Positions 44,406-53,704 are shown, counted from the first letter of the stretch. The stretch: DNA of 64,000 bases from an uncultured Bacteroidia bacterium (GCA_902785755.1 CACZZO010000002.1:62001-126000); one strand, 5' to 3'. Notes: generated from the letters alone by a model not told the origin. Numbers and translations are program-made.

Positions 44406-46264
44406 TGGGAAAGTCTAGGGGTTATTGGGATTATGAGCATTGTTATATAGCGGCAAAAGAATGTACATGTAAATCAGAATTTGACGCAAAATATCGTTCA
44501 GCGTACAAAGCGGCTCTTAAATACGGATGGCTTGATGAATATACATGGTTTATTAAGCCTCGAAACAAGAATTTTATTTATACAGAAGAAATATGCAGAA
44601 ATGAGGCACTGAAATATAAGACAGTAAAAGATTTTAGAGAACATAGTCCAAACCATTATAATGCTTCTAATAAATTTGGATATTTGGACGGTTTCGATTG
44701 GTTAGACAGAGAAAGAGCTCAAAAAGGTTTTTGGAATTATGATAGTTGTTATAATGAAGCGAGAAAATATAAATCACGCAGTGAATTAGATAAACAAAAC
44801 ACATATTGTTACCATGTTGCTTTGAAAAACGGATGGTTAGATGATTATTTTTGGTTTGAGGAAGGATGCAGACCAAATAACTTTTGGACTTATGAAACTT
44901 GTTATGCAGAGGCTAAGAAATACAAATCCAGAGGTGATTTTAGTAAATCCAAAAGTGCATATACTATTGCTTGGAGAAACGGGTGGTTAGATGATTATGT
45001 GTGGTTTAAAGATGAAAGAATTGACTTTGAAAATGGCAAAATTGATTCTGTATATGCTTATGAATTTGTTGAATCTAAGGCGGTTTATGTTGGTAGAACT
45101 TTAAAAAGACTACAGAGAATGAGAGACTATCAACATATATTCACAAAAGATACTGTTTCTTCTTATGCCAAAGATAATGATGTTCCAGTTCCCGGCATGA
45201 AAATATTAGAAACCGATTTAAGTGTGAAAGAAGGTATATACAAAGAAGGTTGGTGGGTTGAAAAATATCGTTTGGAAGGATGGTTTATATTGAACAAAAT
45301 TAAAACTGGTTCTATTGGTGCTTTACATAGGAAAAAATGGACTTATGAAAAATGTTTTGAACTTGCGATAGATTGCAAAAGCAAAGGAGAGTTCAAGAAA
45401 AGAAGCTCAGCCGCATATGAAAGAGCAAGAGTACACGGATGGCTTGATGATTATACATGGTTTGAAACAAAATGGGAGAAAAAATGGAATCAAGAAGCGT
45501 GTTATAATGAAGCGAAAAAGCACAATTCAAGAAAAGAGTTTAGAGAAGATAGTCCAGGTGCATATCATACAGCACGAATAAATGGTTGGCTTGATAGTTA
45601 TACTTGGTTGGAAGGAAAAAAGAAACCGTTTAACTATTGGAATCGTGAAACTTGTTGTGCCGAAGCAAAGAAGTATAACACAAGAAAAGAGTTTCAATTG
45701 TATAGTGGTAAAGCGTACCAAATAGCAAGAAAAAACGAATGGCTTGGTGATTATACTTGGCTTGAAAAGCCCACTGTTCATAACAATAAATGGAGGAATT
45801 ATGAAACGTGTTATAATGAAGCAAGTAAGTATAATTCAAGGACTGAGTTTTCACAAAAAAGTTCAGGTGCATATGATGCAGCAAGAAGAAATGGATGGCT
45901 TAATGAATATACTTTTTTTGGCACAAAACGAAAGCCAAAGGTGTATTGGACTCGTGAGACTTGTTTTGAAGAGGCAAAGAAATATAAATCGAAAATTGAA
46001 CTCAAAGAAAACAACAGTAGTGCATATCGTGCTGCATTGAAAAATGGATGGCTAAAAGATTACACTTGGTTTGAAATAAAACACAAACCAAAAGATTATT
46101 GGAACAAAGAAACTTGTTATACAGTGGCTAAAAAATACAAATCAAAAAAAGAGTTTCATGAAAAATGCAGATTAGCGTATGAGTCAGCAAAAGCAAACGG
46201 ATGGATTGATGATTATATTTGGTTCAAGAAAACTAATGGCCAACTTAACTTGTTTGATACTTAA
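44405..46264 (+). CDS. GIY-YIG-domain protein with ten NGWLDDYTWF repeats
   Basis: A 619-residue protein. Ten tandem units of about 50 residues follow the pattern W-x-ETCYxEAKKYKSRxEF, then SxxAYxxAxxNGWLDDYTWF. Four precede and six follow a central insertion (about 213-305) with GIY-YIG nuclease features: VYAYEFVESKAVYVGRTLKR, an Arg shortly after, and YQH. The repeats resemble the DNA-binding repeats beside phage-encoded GIY-YIG and HNH endonucleases. It is strongly AT-rich, which suggests recent transfer. A homing or defence nuclease is the likeliest role (inference). The ATG at 44405 follows the TAATG overlap. Confidence 0.78.
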   Translation: MGKSRGYWDYEHCYIAAKECTCKSEFDAKYRSAYKAALKYGWLDEYTWFIKPRNKNFIYTEEICRNEALKYKTVKDFREHSPNHYNASNKFGYLDGFDWLDRERAQKGFWNYDSCYNEARKYKSRSELDKQNTYCYHVALKNGWLDDYFWFEEGCRPNNFWTYETCYAEAKKYKSRGDFSKSKSAYTIAWRNGWLDDYVWFKDERIDFENGKIDSVYAYEFVESKAVYVGRTLKRLQRMRDYQHIFTKDTVSSYAKDNDVPVPGMKILETDLSVKEGIYKEGWWVEKYRLEGWFILNKIKTGSIGALHRKKWTYEKCFELAIDCKSKGEFKKRSSAAYERARVHGWLDDYTWFETKWEKKWNQEACYNEAKKHNSRKEFREDSPGAYHTARINGWLDSYTWLEGKKKPFNYWNRETCCAEAKKYNTRKEFQLYSGKAYQIARKNEWLGDYTWLEKPTVHNNKWRNYETCYNEASKYNSRTEFSQKSSGAYDAARRNGWLNEYTFFGTKRKPKVYWTRETCFEEAKKYKSKIELKENNSSAYRAALKNGWLKDYTWFEIKHKPKDYWNKETCYTVAKKYKSKKEFHEKCRLAYESAKANGWIDDYIWFKKTNGQLNLFDT

Positions 46265-46324
46265 ATATAAATATAGATTTTTGAACGATTTCTTGCCGAA
46301 GGCAATACCAAAATAAAAGAAACT

Positions 46325-47833
46325 ATGAAAATCCTCTCAGTCAATCAAATCCGCGAAGCGGACAAATACACGATAGAAAACGAACCCATCGAGTCCGTCG
46401 ACCTGATGGAACGGGCGGCGACGAAAGTCTTTGAATGGCTCTATCGCCGTGCGCCGCGCGAGAAGACCATCAAGATCTTCTGCGGCATGGGCAACAACGG
46501 CGGTGACGGCCTCGTGGTGGCCCGACTGCTCAATGGGCAAGAGATTGTCCCGCAGGTGTTTATGGTACGTTACAGCGACCGCATGAGCCACGACTGCGAG
46601 GTGAACTACTACCGCCTCGTGAACGAGACCAAGGTACCGATGTTCGACATCCTCACCGAGGACGATTTCCCGAAAGTCGATGCCAATGATGTGGTGGTCG
46701 ACGCCATCTTCGGCTCGGGCCTCAACCGTCCGCCGCAGGGCGTGACCGCCGACCTGATCGCCTACCTCAACCAGAGCAAAGCCATTCGCGTGGCCATCGA
46801 CATCCCTTCGGGTCTCTTCGCCGACCAGCCCAGTGCCTTGGGCTTCATCTTCAAGGCTGATTACACGCTGACATTCCAAAACCCCAAGTTGGCCTTCCTG
46901 CTGCCCGAAAACGACCCGTATGTAGGCCGTTTCGAGGTGTTGGACATCGGCCTGCACCCGCGCTATTTGGAAGATGTGGAGACCAACAACCTGCTGACCG
47001 TCAAGGCGATGGTGAAGCCGATACTGCACAACCGCACGAAATACTCCCACAAAGGCACATACGGTCACGCCCTGCTGATTGCCGGCTCCGAAGGCAAGAC
47101 AGGCGCGGCCTTGCTCGGCGCGAAAGCCTGTTTGCGCACGGGTGTGGGGCTTTTGAGCGTCCACCTGCCCAAGGTGGCGCAACTGCCTTTGCAGACTGCC
47201 ATCCCCGAGGCCATGATTGACTCAGACGACTCCGAAACCTGCTTTTCGATGTTCGGCAAATTGGACGCTTTCACCGCTGTGGGCGTAGGTCCGGGATTGG
47301 GCAAGGCGGAGGAAACCGTCCGCGCCTTGAAACGCCTGATTCAAGAAGTGCAAGTGCCGTTAGTCATGGATGCCGATGCCTTGAACATCCTCTCCGACAA
47401 CCCGACTTGGCTCGCTTTCTTGCCTTCAAAAACGATACTGACACCGCATCCCAAGGAGTTTGAACGCTTGGTGGGGAAGTCCTTGACCTCGTTTGAACGG
47501 CTTGAAAAACAAAGGGAATTAGCCATCAAACACAACCTCGTCGTCATTGTGAAAGGCGCACACACTACGGTTGCGATGCCCAACGGCACCATCTTCTTCA
47601 ACACCACTGGCAATCCCGGCATGGCCACGGCAGGCAGCGGTGACGTGCTGACGGGAATCATCCTCTCGCTCTTGGCGCAACGCTATTCGCCCGAGGAAGC
47701 TGCCGTGTTGGGCGTTTATCTCCATGGCCTTGCTGGCGACCTTGCCGCCGAGGAGATAGGGCAGGAGGCTTTGATTGCTTCCGACATCACGGAACATTTG
47801 GGGAAGGCATACGCTGCGCTTCACGCGAAATAG
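46325..47833 (+). CDS. nnrDE: Bifunctional NAD(P)H-hydrate epimerase/dehydratase
   Basis: A 502-residue repair enzyme for damaged NADH and NADPH. The N-terminal YjeF_N epimerase domain (about 1-210) has FCGMGNNGGDGLVVARLL. The C-terminal ADP-dependent dehydratase (about 225-500) has GPGLGKAEET, the site LTPHPKEF, and the nucleotide loop GNPGMATAGSGDVLTG. Both domains are complete, so no separate nnrE is needed. It is probably monocistronic. Confidence 0.96.
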   Translation: MKILSVNQIREADKYTIENEPIESVDLMERAATKVFEWLYRRAPREKTIKIFCGMGNNGGDGLVVARLLNGQEIVPQVFMVRYSDRMSHDCEVNYYRLVNETKVPMFDILTEDDFPKVDANDVVVDAIFGSGLNRPPQGVTADLIAYLNQSKAIRVAIDIPSGLFADQPSALGFIFKADYTLTFQNPKLAFLLPENDPYVGRFEVLDIGLHPRYLEDVETNNLLTVKAMVKPILHNRTKYSHKGTYGHALLIAGSEGKTGAALLGAKACLRTGVGLLSVHLPKVAQLPLQTAIPEAMIDSDDSETCFSMFGKLDAFTAVGVGPGLGKAEETVRALKRLIQEVQVPLVMDADALNILSDNPTWLAFLPSKTILTPHPKEFERLVGKSLTSFERLEKQRELAIKHNLVVIVKGAHTTVAMPNGTIFFNTTGNPGMATAGSGDVLTGIILSLLAQRYSPEEAAVLGVYLHGLAGDLAAEEIGQEALIASDITEHLGKAYAALHAK

Positions 47834-47841
47834 GATTTTTT

Positions 47842-47927
47842 CACGCAGAATGCGCAGAACTCGCAGAATCTGCCGGACGCGATTGCCTCACGCAGAATGC
47901 GCAGAATCCGCAGAACCTGCTGGACGC
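47842..47927. repeat. Tandem 47-bp repeat of CGCAGAA units
   Basis: Two 39-bp copies (47842-47880 and 47889-47927) start 47 bp apart. Each begins CACGCAGAATGCGCAGAA and contains CGCAGAA three times. An inverted TTCTGCGTGA at about 47967-47976 can pair with either copy, giving a large stem before the MATE promoter. Confidence 0.7.
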
Positions 47928-47986
47928 AAACATAGGGTCGCTTTGCGCTTCATTTAATTCAACGGATTCTGCGTGAGATTTTTTCC

Positions 47987-47994
47987 TATTTTTG
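47987..47994 (+). promoter_or_regulatory. -7 box of the MATE gene
   Basis: TATTTTTG ends 4 bp before the ATG at 47999, so the transcript should be leaderless or nearly so. Confidence 0.65.
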
Positions 47995-47998
47995 CAGC

Positions 47999-49327
47999 AT
48001 GATTAAATCCACCGTTTCAAACAAAGAAATTTGGCGCATCGCTTATCCCATCATGCTGGGCAACCTTGCGCAGACTATCATCACCTTTACCGACACAGCC
48101 TTCCTCGGTCACCTCGGCACAATAGAATTGAGCGCGTCGATGATGGCGGGCTTGTATTATTTCGTCTTCACCACCTTGGCGATGGGCTTTGCCGTGGGCA
48201 TCCAAATCTTCATAGCGCGGCGTTTCGGCGAGGGCAACTTCAGCAAAATCGGCGTGGTGTTCCAACATGGTGCCTTGTTCGTGCTGGGATTGGGCCTGTT
48301 CCTGTTCAGCATCCTTTTCTTCTTCAGCCACAAGTTGTTGCACATCATCATCGAGTCCGAAAACATTTATGCGGCAGCGAGCGAGTACCTGAGATTCAGG
48401 CAGTTCGGCATTATGTTCGTGGTGTTCAACTTCCTCTTCCGCTCGTTCTACGTCGGCATCAGCAGCACCAAGGTCATCACTTTTTCGACCATCATCATGG
48501 CCATCGTCAATATCTTTTTCGACTGGGCATTGATTTTCGGCAACGCAGGTTTGCCCGAGATGGGCATCGGCGGCGCAGCCTTGGCCTCGCTGATGGCCGA
48601 AATCACGGCGTTCTGCTTCTTCTGGATTTACACCTACGTCAAGATTCCGCACGAGGAATACGGCATGTTCCGTTGGCACAAGTGGCAGCCCGCCTTGATG
48701 TGCGACATCCTCAAAGTGGCTTTTCCGAGCATGATTCAGCGGTTGTTCTCCTTCGGCGCATGGTTTATCTTCTTCGTGATGATTGAGAAGATGGGGGAGA
48801 CGGCTATAGGCGTTTCGTCGGTGGTGCGCAGCACTTATATGATACTCATCATTCCGGGCATCGCCTTCGCTTCGACGGCCAACACCTTGACAAGCCGTAT
48901 TATCGGCGAGGGCAAGAGTGCCGAGGTGATGGCGACTGTATGGAAAGTGGTGAAAAACAGTTTCTTGTGTGGTCTTGTCTTGGTCGCTGTGGTGGCGGCC
49001 ATTCCGCATCTGGTCTTGCAGATTTATACTGACGACATGGCTTTGGCGCAGGCTGCTATTCCCTCGGTCTATGTGATTTGTGTCGCCACGCTGTTGGGGG
49101 CTTTCTCCATGACCTTTTTCGAGGCCGTTTCGGGCACAGGCAACACTACGGCGGCTATGGCTTTGGAGTTTGGCATCCTCATTGCCTATATTATTTATGT
49201 CTATTTGATGTCAAAAACATCTACCATCGCTGGAGTGTGGACTGCCGAGTGGGTCTATAACATCTCCATTGGCCTGATTTCGTTGGTTTACATCTGGAAG
49301 GCGGACTGGGGGAGGAAGAGGATTTGA
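47999..49327 (+). CDS. MATE-family efflux transporter
   Basis: A 442-residue membrane protein with about twelve hydrophobic segments. It shows the MATE pattern AYPIMLGNLAQTIITFTDTAFLG at the start, and EMGIGGAALASLMAEI near residue 190 marks the end of the first half. It exports organic cations or drugs in exchange for Na+ or H+. No other in-frame ATG lies close to the promoter, so the start at 47999 stands even though it is almost at the predicted transcription start. A palindromic repeat begins right at the stop. Confidence 0.93.
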   Translation: MIKSTVSNKEIWRIAYPIMLGNLAQTIITFTDTAFLGHLGTIELSASMMAGLYYFVFTTLAMGFAVGIQIFIARRFGEGNFSKIGVVFQHGALFVLGLGLFLFSILFFFSHKLLHIIIESENIYAAASEYLRFRQFGIMFVVFNFLFRSFYVGISSTKVITFSTIIMAIVNIFFDWALIFGNAGLPEMGIGGAALASLMAEITAFCFFWIYTYVKIPHEEYGMFRWHKWQPALMCDILKVAFPSMIQRLFSFGAWFIFFVMIEKMGETAIGVSSVVRSTYMILIIPGIAFASTANTLTSRIIGEGKSAEVMATVWKVVKNSFLCGLVLVAVVAAIPHLVLQIYTDDMALAQAAIPSVYVICVATLLGAFSMTFFEAVSGTGNTTAAMALEFGILIAYIIYVYLMSKTSTIAGVWTAEWVYNISIGLISLVYIWKADWGRKRI

Positions 49328-49328
49328 A

Positions 49329-49445
49329 CGGAGGTTGAAACCTCCGATGAGGTAGGACACCGACGCTTTTGTTTTGCGGGGATTGAAATCCCCGATGGAA
49401 TAGGGTCGCCCTTTGACTTCGTCGAATCTGCGATTTCAGGGCTTG
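49329..49445. repeat. Palindromic intergenic repeat after the MATE gene
   Basis: CGGAGGTTGAAACCTCCG (49329-49346) and CGGGGATTGAAATCCCCG (49377-49394) are perfect hairpins. They are followed by TAGGGTCGCCCTTTG and TTTCAGGGCTTGG. It is the same element as the tandem copies at 53233-53560, in single form. Confidence 0.75.
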
Positions 49446-49473
49446 GTAAATGAACAAAATGAGTGAATTATGA

Positions 49474-49701
49474 AAACACCCGCGTTATCTCCGCGACTTG
49501 CCTTTGCACCACACCCAAAAGGAACTCCAATGCGATGAGCAACAAGACTTTGCCGACTATGAACTCAATTTGCGACCCACCACCGACTTCAAGGGGCAGC
49601 TGCTTTCGCGAGGTGCATGGCTGAAAGTGCTTGAACCCCAATGGTTGGCCGATGAAATACGGCAATGGCATGAGGACGCGGTGGGGATGTATCAAACATG
49701 A
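49474..49701 (+). pseudogene. Remnant of a WYL-domain regulator (C-terminal end)
   Basis: About 75 codons without a credible start. PLHHTQKE, LRPTTDFKGQLLSRG and LKVLEPQWLADEI match the C-terminal part of Bacteroidota WYL regulators. The rest of the gene is gone; the palindromic repeat occupies the upstream side. It probably once preceded mcrBC. Confidence 0.6.
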
Positions 49702-50143
49702 ACTCTCAAAGAAAAAGTTATATAAAACACGAATTATCAGAAATATATCACGAATTGTCATTAATTGCAATTTTTGAAAAATTCATGTCCAATTCATGGA
49801 AATTCGTGTGAAAAAACGAAAAAACTTTGAGCTTGTACCGTGATTTGGAACAACATGCTTCTATTTTTGCCTCGTAATTCAATGTTAAACCCTAAAAAAC
49901 AACACAATTATGGAAGCAAAAAAGAAGTATTTCATGGACTGCCATCTACTCCAATAGAGAAGCGATGGCTTGTGACGGCGACAGCCTCAATATCGCACCT
50001 GATGATTTGGTGATGAGTGAGAATGTTGAGGTGGTTTGGTGGTTGGGGGAAATAATTCATATTGTCGGCAAATACAATTACAAAAAGCAGTATTTTTGCA
50101 TCATTAAATGTTTGCCGAGAGTTAAACAATAGTAAGTAAGCCC
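49702..50143. other. Gene-poor stretch upstream of mcrB
   Basis: It contains degenerate CACGAATT/AATTCGTG copies near 49732-49810. A TATTTTTG box at 49862-49869 is followed by a 15-codon frame starting MEAKKKYF at 49910 that stops at once. Further downstream a broken frame reads GDSLNIAPDDLVMSENVEVVW. These look like remains of a decayed gene. A second TATTTTTG box at 50091 serves mcrB. Confidence 0.5.
50091..50098 (+). promoter_or_regulatory. -7 box of mcrBC
   Basis: TATTTTTG lies 45 bp before the mcrB ATG. Confidence 0.65.
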
Positions 50144-51919
50144 ATGGAAAGAACAGATTATATTGAAACAAGGAACGATGTTATTAAAAACATCAAAACA
50201 CTATACTCTTATTTGGAAGGAAAAAATGATGATAGTTGTCGGTGGGCGGCTAACATCCTAAAGAACGGTAAGAATTATGTGATTGAAATCATAGATAATC
50301 ATATTTGCTTTGCACCAAGTCGTTTTGTTGGCTATAAGGATAATACCAAGGACAAGCACCAGCAGAGTCACGGAAATGGTACTCAGACTGACAGCGTATT
50401 GAAACTATTCTATCGAAAAGTGCAAGACGACAGATTGGATGATGTTTTCCAAAAAGAGTTGGCTCGATTCGAACTAACGGCTGGAAGTAAAAAATATTGG
50501 ATTCCAAATGGGTTGACAATAGAAGAAATATTGTCGGCATCGGGATTGACTAAAGTGAATTATTGGGTAGGCCGTGTTACTAGTGATGATTATTGGCAGA
50601 AAGCTGTTGAAAATCATATTTGGCTTACCCAACAGCGATATGGTCGACAAGTGTCAACAGCTGTTTCAGGTGTTTTGGGATGTGTCAAAGAAATAAAAGT
50701 TGGCGATGTCATTTTCTTAACTTATGGAAATGAAATTTATGCATATGGTAATGTCATCAAGTGTCCGTTTAAATCTAATCAAATATCAAGTCTAAGCAAG
50801 GTCATCCAGAGGAACAATCATGATTACCAAGATGGAATAGTTTTGTTTGATGATAGTGATGTTTTTTATGAAGATTTGCGGGAGGGCTGTGACAATTGGG
50901 GACAAAGGATTGTGGTCGATCAATGGCACTATTATTTAAACCCTACTAGAGTTACTACGAGTGGGATGAAAAATGAAATCACAAAAGGTATCTCACAAAT
51001 GTCAATAATTGGCGTTACAAAAGCATTTGCAATTACAAAGATGAGGGAATTAAAAAAACAATACGAACAAATGAATATGTTTATTACCAAAACATCCAAA
51101 TTGCTTTTGGTTAATCATAATTTGATTCTAACGGGAGCTCCAGGCACAGGAAAAACTTTTTTGGCAAAAGCTATAGCCGAAGTAATGAGCGCAGAAATTG
51201 GCTTTGTTCAGTTCCATCCTTCGTATGACTATACGGATTTTGTGGAAGGTTTGCGACCAAGAAATGATGACAATGGCAATGTGGGTTTTGAAAGAAAAGA
51301 TGGCGTGTTCAAAAAGTTTTGCAAGGAAGCATTGCTGGAAAGTGACAAACCTTTCGTCTTTATCATCGACGAAATCAATCGTGGCGAAATCTCCAAGATT
51401 TTCGGCGAGTTGTTCTTCTCCATCGACCCGGGCTATCGGGGTGAAAAAGGTATGGTGCAGACGCAATATCAAAACATGATTGAAGACGGCGATGCGTTCA
51501 AGAAAGGCTTCTATGTCCATGAAAATGTCTATATCATCGGAACGATGAACGACATAGACCGAAGTGTGGAGAGCATGGATTTTGCCATGCGTCGTCGCTT
51601 TGCATGGAAGGAAGTCACGGCAGAGGAAAGTTACGAGGCCATGAAAGACAAGATGATTCATGCCGAAGAAGTCAAAACACGGATGACCGCATTGAACAAT
51701 GCCATTTGTGACGAAAAACTTGGGCTAAACAAATCCTACCAAATTGGGGCTGCATATTTCTTGAAGTTGGATGAATACGATGGCGATTTCGACAAGTTGT
51801 GGGAATACCATTTAAGAGGTTTGCTCTCGGAATATCTTCGCGGCAACCGCGATGCGGAGAAGCAATTGGAGCAATTGAAGAAAGCCTACGATGGCAACAC
51901 CGAATCGCAGAATGAATGA
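50144..51919 (+). CDS. mcrB: McrB-type AAA+ NTPase of a modification-dependent restriction system
   Basis: A 591-residue motor subunit. Residues 1-130 are a variable N-terminal domain. Residues 135-220 look like an EVE/PUA-type modified-base reader (YWVGRVTSDDYWQ, then VGDVIFLTYGNEIYAYG). The AAA+ core has Walker A GAPGTGKT at 331-338, Walker B FIIDEINRGEISK, and the McrB signature GTMNDIDRSVESMDFAMRRRF. It probably hydrolyses GTP and translocates DNA with McrC. The first 350 codons are AT-rich compared with the core, as expected for a swapped specificity domain. It overlaps mcrC by ATGA. Confidence 0.93.
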   Translation: MERTDYIETRNDVIKNIKTLYSYLEGKNDDSCRWAANILKNGKNYVIEIIDNHICFAPSRFVGYKDNTKDKHQQSHGNGTQTDSVLKLFYRKVQDDRLDDVFQKELARFELTAGSKKYWIPNGLTIEEILSASGLTKVNYWVGRVTSDDYWQKAVENHIWLTQQRYGRQVSTAVSGVLGCVKEIKVGDVIFLTYGNEIYAYGNVIKCPFKSNQISSLSKVIQRNNHDYQDGIVLFDDSDVFYEDLREGCDNWGQRIVVDQWHYYLNPTRVTTSGMKNEITKGISQMSIIGVTKAFAITKMRELKKQYEQMNMFITKTSKLLLVNHNLILTGAPGTGKTFLAKAIAEVMSAEIGFVQFHPSYDYTDFVEGLRPRNDDNGNVGFERKDGVFKKFCKEALLESDKPFVFIIDEINRGEISKIFGELFFSIDPGYRGEKGMVQTQYQNMIEDGDAFKKGFYVHENVYIIGTMNDIDRSVESMDFAMRRRFAWKEVTAEESYEAMKDKMIHAEEVKTRMTALNNAICDEKLGLNKSYQIGAAYFLKLDEYDGDFDKLWEYHLRGLLSEYLRGNRDAEKQLEQLKKAYDGNTESQNE

Positions 51920-53220
51920 TTCAGACCCAAGACAATAGCACAACCAAAGCCATTCCTGAAGGTCAGGAACTCGACGACCTGAAATGTATGGCCAAACCTT
52001 CCATTGCGGAACTTTGTTCTGACGATGGAATCAGCCTGCTTGTTTTTCCCCACTCTCTTGGCGAATACGGCGATAAGATTGGAACGGAGCATGTCTTTTC
52101 TGTAAATAATGAAAATCAATTAGTTACGGGAAATATTATGGGTTTTGTCGGCTATAACGACACCCAAGTTTCCATCCGCTCACGTTTTGCGCAGCAACAA
52201 GGGGATTATTTCCTTCATTATATGTTGCAGAAAGTGTTCGCTATCAACCTGTTCGATTTGAAACACGATTCCGACAACGAGAGCGTTTTCGATTTTCTGA
52301 TCTATTTGTTTCCCGCTTTTCTGAAACGGGCATTGCGACAGGGGATTTACAAGGAGTATCAGACACGGAATTATAACGATGCCAATGTGCGCGGAAGGAT
52401 TGATATTCAGCGTCATATCCGACAAAACATCCCGTTTGCGGGCAAAGTGTCCTATTCGACAAGGGAATATGCCTTTGATAATCATGTCACACAACTCGTC
52501 AGGCATACTATTGAATACATCGCGTGCCATCCATATCACGGGAATATCCTCGGCAATGACGACGAGACCAAGGAAGCGGTGGGCTTGATAAACAATGCGA
52601 CATCGAGTTATAACCGAAACGACAGAAGTCGGATTGTCAATTTGAATGACAGGCCAATAAACCATCCATATTTCAGCGAATACCTTGATTTGCAACGGCT
52701 TTGCTTACAGATTCTTCGCCATGAGGAATTGAAATACGGCAACGATGACAATCAGATTTACGGCATTTTGTTTGATGGTGCTTGGCTTTGGGAGGAGTAT
52801 TTGGACACATTATTAAAGAGTATTGGTTTTGAACATCCGCGAAACAAAACAGGAGAAGGTCGAAAGTACATGTTTACAGACCATACAGGTGCTTGTTACC
52901 CTGATTTTTATAGCCAAGAGACGGTGCTTGATGCCAAATACAAAGGCTATGAGGATTTGGGAATGGTTCAAACAACCGATTTGTATCAAGTAATCTCATA
53001 TATGCACATTCTGAAACTTAATCATGGAGGTTTTGTTGTTCCTGTTTCAAACGACGAAAAACAATCCGTTGCCAAACAGCTGAATGGCTACGGTGGGAAG
53101 ATGTCGGTTTTCGGTATGCAAGTTGACCAGAAAAGCCCAACGTTTACTTGCTTTGCCAACAAAATGGAAGCGGAAGAATCGAGATTGCTGGAATGTATCA
53201 GGAGTTTTGTTTCAGATTAG
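51916..53220 (+). CDS. mcrC: McrC-type nuclease subunit
   Basis: A 434-residue partner of McrB. An N-terminal region binds the McrB ring; YNDANVRGRIDIQRHI near residue 155 is a conserved McrC block. The C-terminal PD-(D/E)XK site has Asp in YPDFYS near 333 and Asp-x-Lys in VLDAKYKG near 342. All nuclease residues are present. It is coupled to mcrB by the ATGA overlap. Palindromic repeats begin 13 bp after the stop. Confidence 0.93.
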   Translation: MIQTQDNSTTKAIPEGQELDDLKCMAKPSIAELCSDDGISLLVFPHSLGEYGDKIGTEHVFSVNNENQLVTGNIMGFVGYNDTQVSIRSRFAQQQGDYFLHYMLQKVFAINLFDLKHDSDNESVFDFLIYLFPAFLKRALRQGIYKEYQTRNYNDANVRGRIDIQRHIRQNIPFAGKVSYSTREYAFDNHVTQLVRHTIEYIACHPYHGNILGNDDETKEAVGLINNATSSYNRNDRSRIVNLNDRPINHPYFSEYLDLQRLCLQILRHEELKYGNDDNQIYGILFDGAWLWEEYLDTLLKSIGFEHPRNKTGEGRKYMFTDHTGACYPDFYSQETVLDAKYKGYEDLGMVQTTDLYQVISYMHILKLNHGGFVVPVSNDEKQSVAKQLNGYGGKMSVFGMQVDQKSPTFTCFANKMEAEESRLLECIRSFVSD

Positions 53221-53232
53221 ACCAATTAATAA

Positions 53233-53562
53233 AGCCCTGAAAGGGCGATTCTATTACAACGGACGGTTTCAACCTCCGCGTAGAAAGAGGGCTATAGATA
53301 GGCTGATATGTCGGGGATTGAAATTCCCCGATGAGGTAGGGTCGCCCTTTCAGGGCTTTGCAAGTGGGTCATAGCCCTGAAAGGGCGATTCTATTATATC
53401 GGAGGTTTCAACCTCCGCGTAGAAAAAGGGTTATGGTCATACCGATGTGTCGGGGATTGAAATTCCCCGATGAGGTAGGGTCGCCCTTTCAGGGCTTTAT
53501 AGGTGGGTCATAGCCCTGAAAGGGCGGCCCTATTACATCGGACGGTTTCAACCTCCGCCAAA
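53233..53562. repeat. Tandem 140-bp palindromic repeat, 2.4 copies
   Basis: Units begin at 53233, 53373 and 53512 (periods 140 and 139). Each unit opens AGCCCTGAAAGGGCG. A hairpin GGAGGTTTCAACCTCC (GGACGGTTTCAACCTCC in copies 1 and 3) follows, then TCGGGGATTGAAATTCCCC. The unit closes with CGCCCTTTCAGGGCT, the inverse of the opening. The third copy stops after the first hairpin. No ORF is credible. Related single copies follow abiH and the MATE gene. Confidence 0.85.
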
Positions 53563-53596
53563 AACAAAGACCATCAAGCAAGCCAAATGTATGTCG

Positions 53597-53680
53597 AAAA
53601 CACCGAACAAATTACCGCCAAAACGCCGAACAAAACGTGTCGAAAACACCGAACAAAATTGGTAAAAAACGCCGAATATA
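53597..53680 (+). repeat. Four direct repeats, 23-bp period, at the ATPase 4 promoter
   Basis: AAAACACCGAACAAA (53597), AAAACGCCGAACAAA (53620), AAAACACCGAACAAA (53643) and AAAACGCCGAATATA (53666) lie exactly 23 bp apart, with A and G alternating at position 6. The last copy abuts a TTTG -33 element (53681-53684), which is 20 bp from the -7 box TAATTTTG (53705-53712). The same unit reappears after the gene. Confidence 0.87.
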
Positions 53681-53704
53681 TTTGCGTAATTCATTTATTT
53701 ATAG

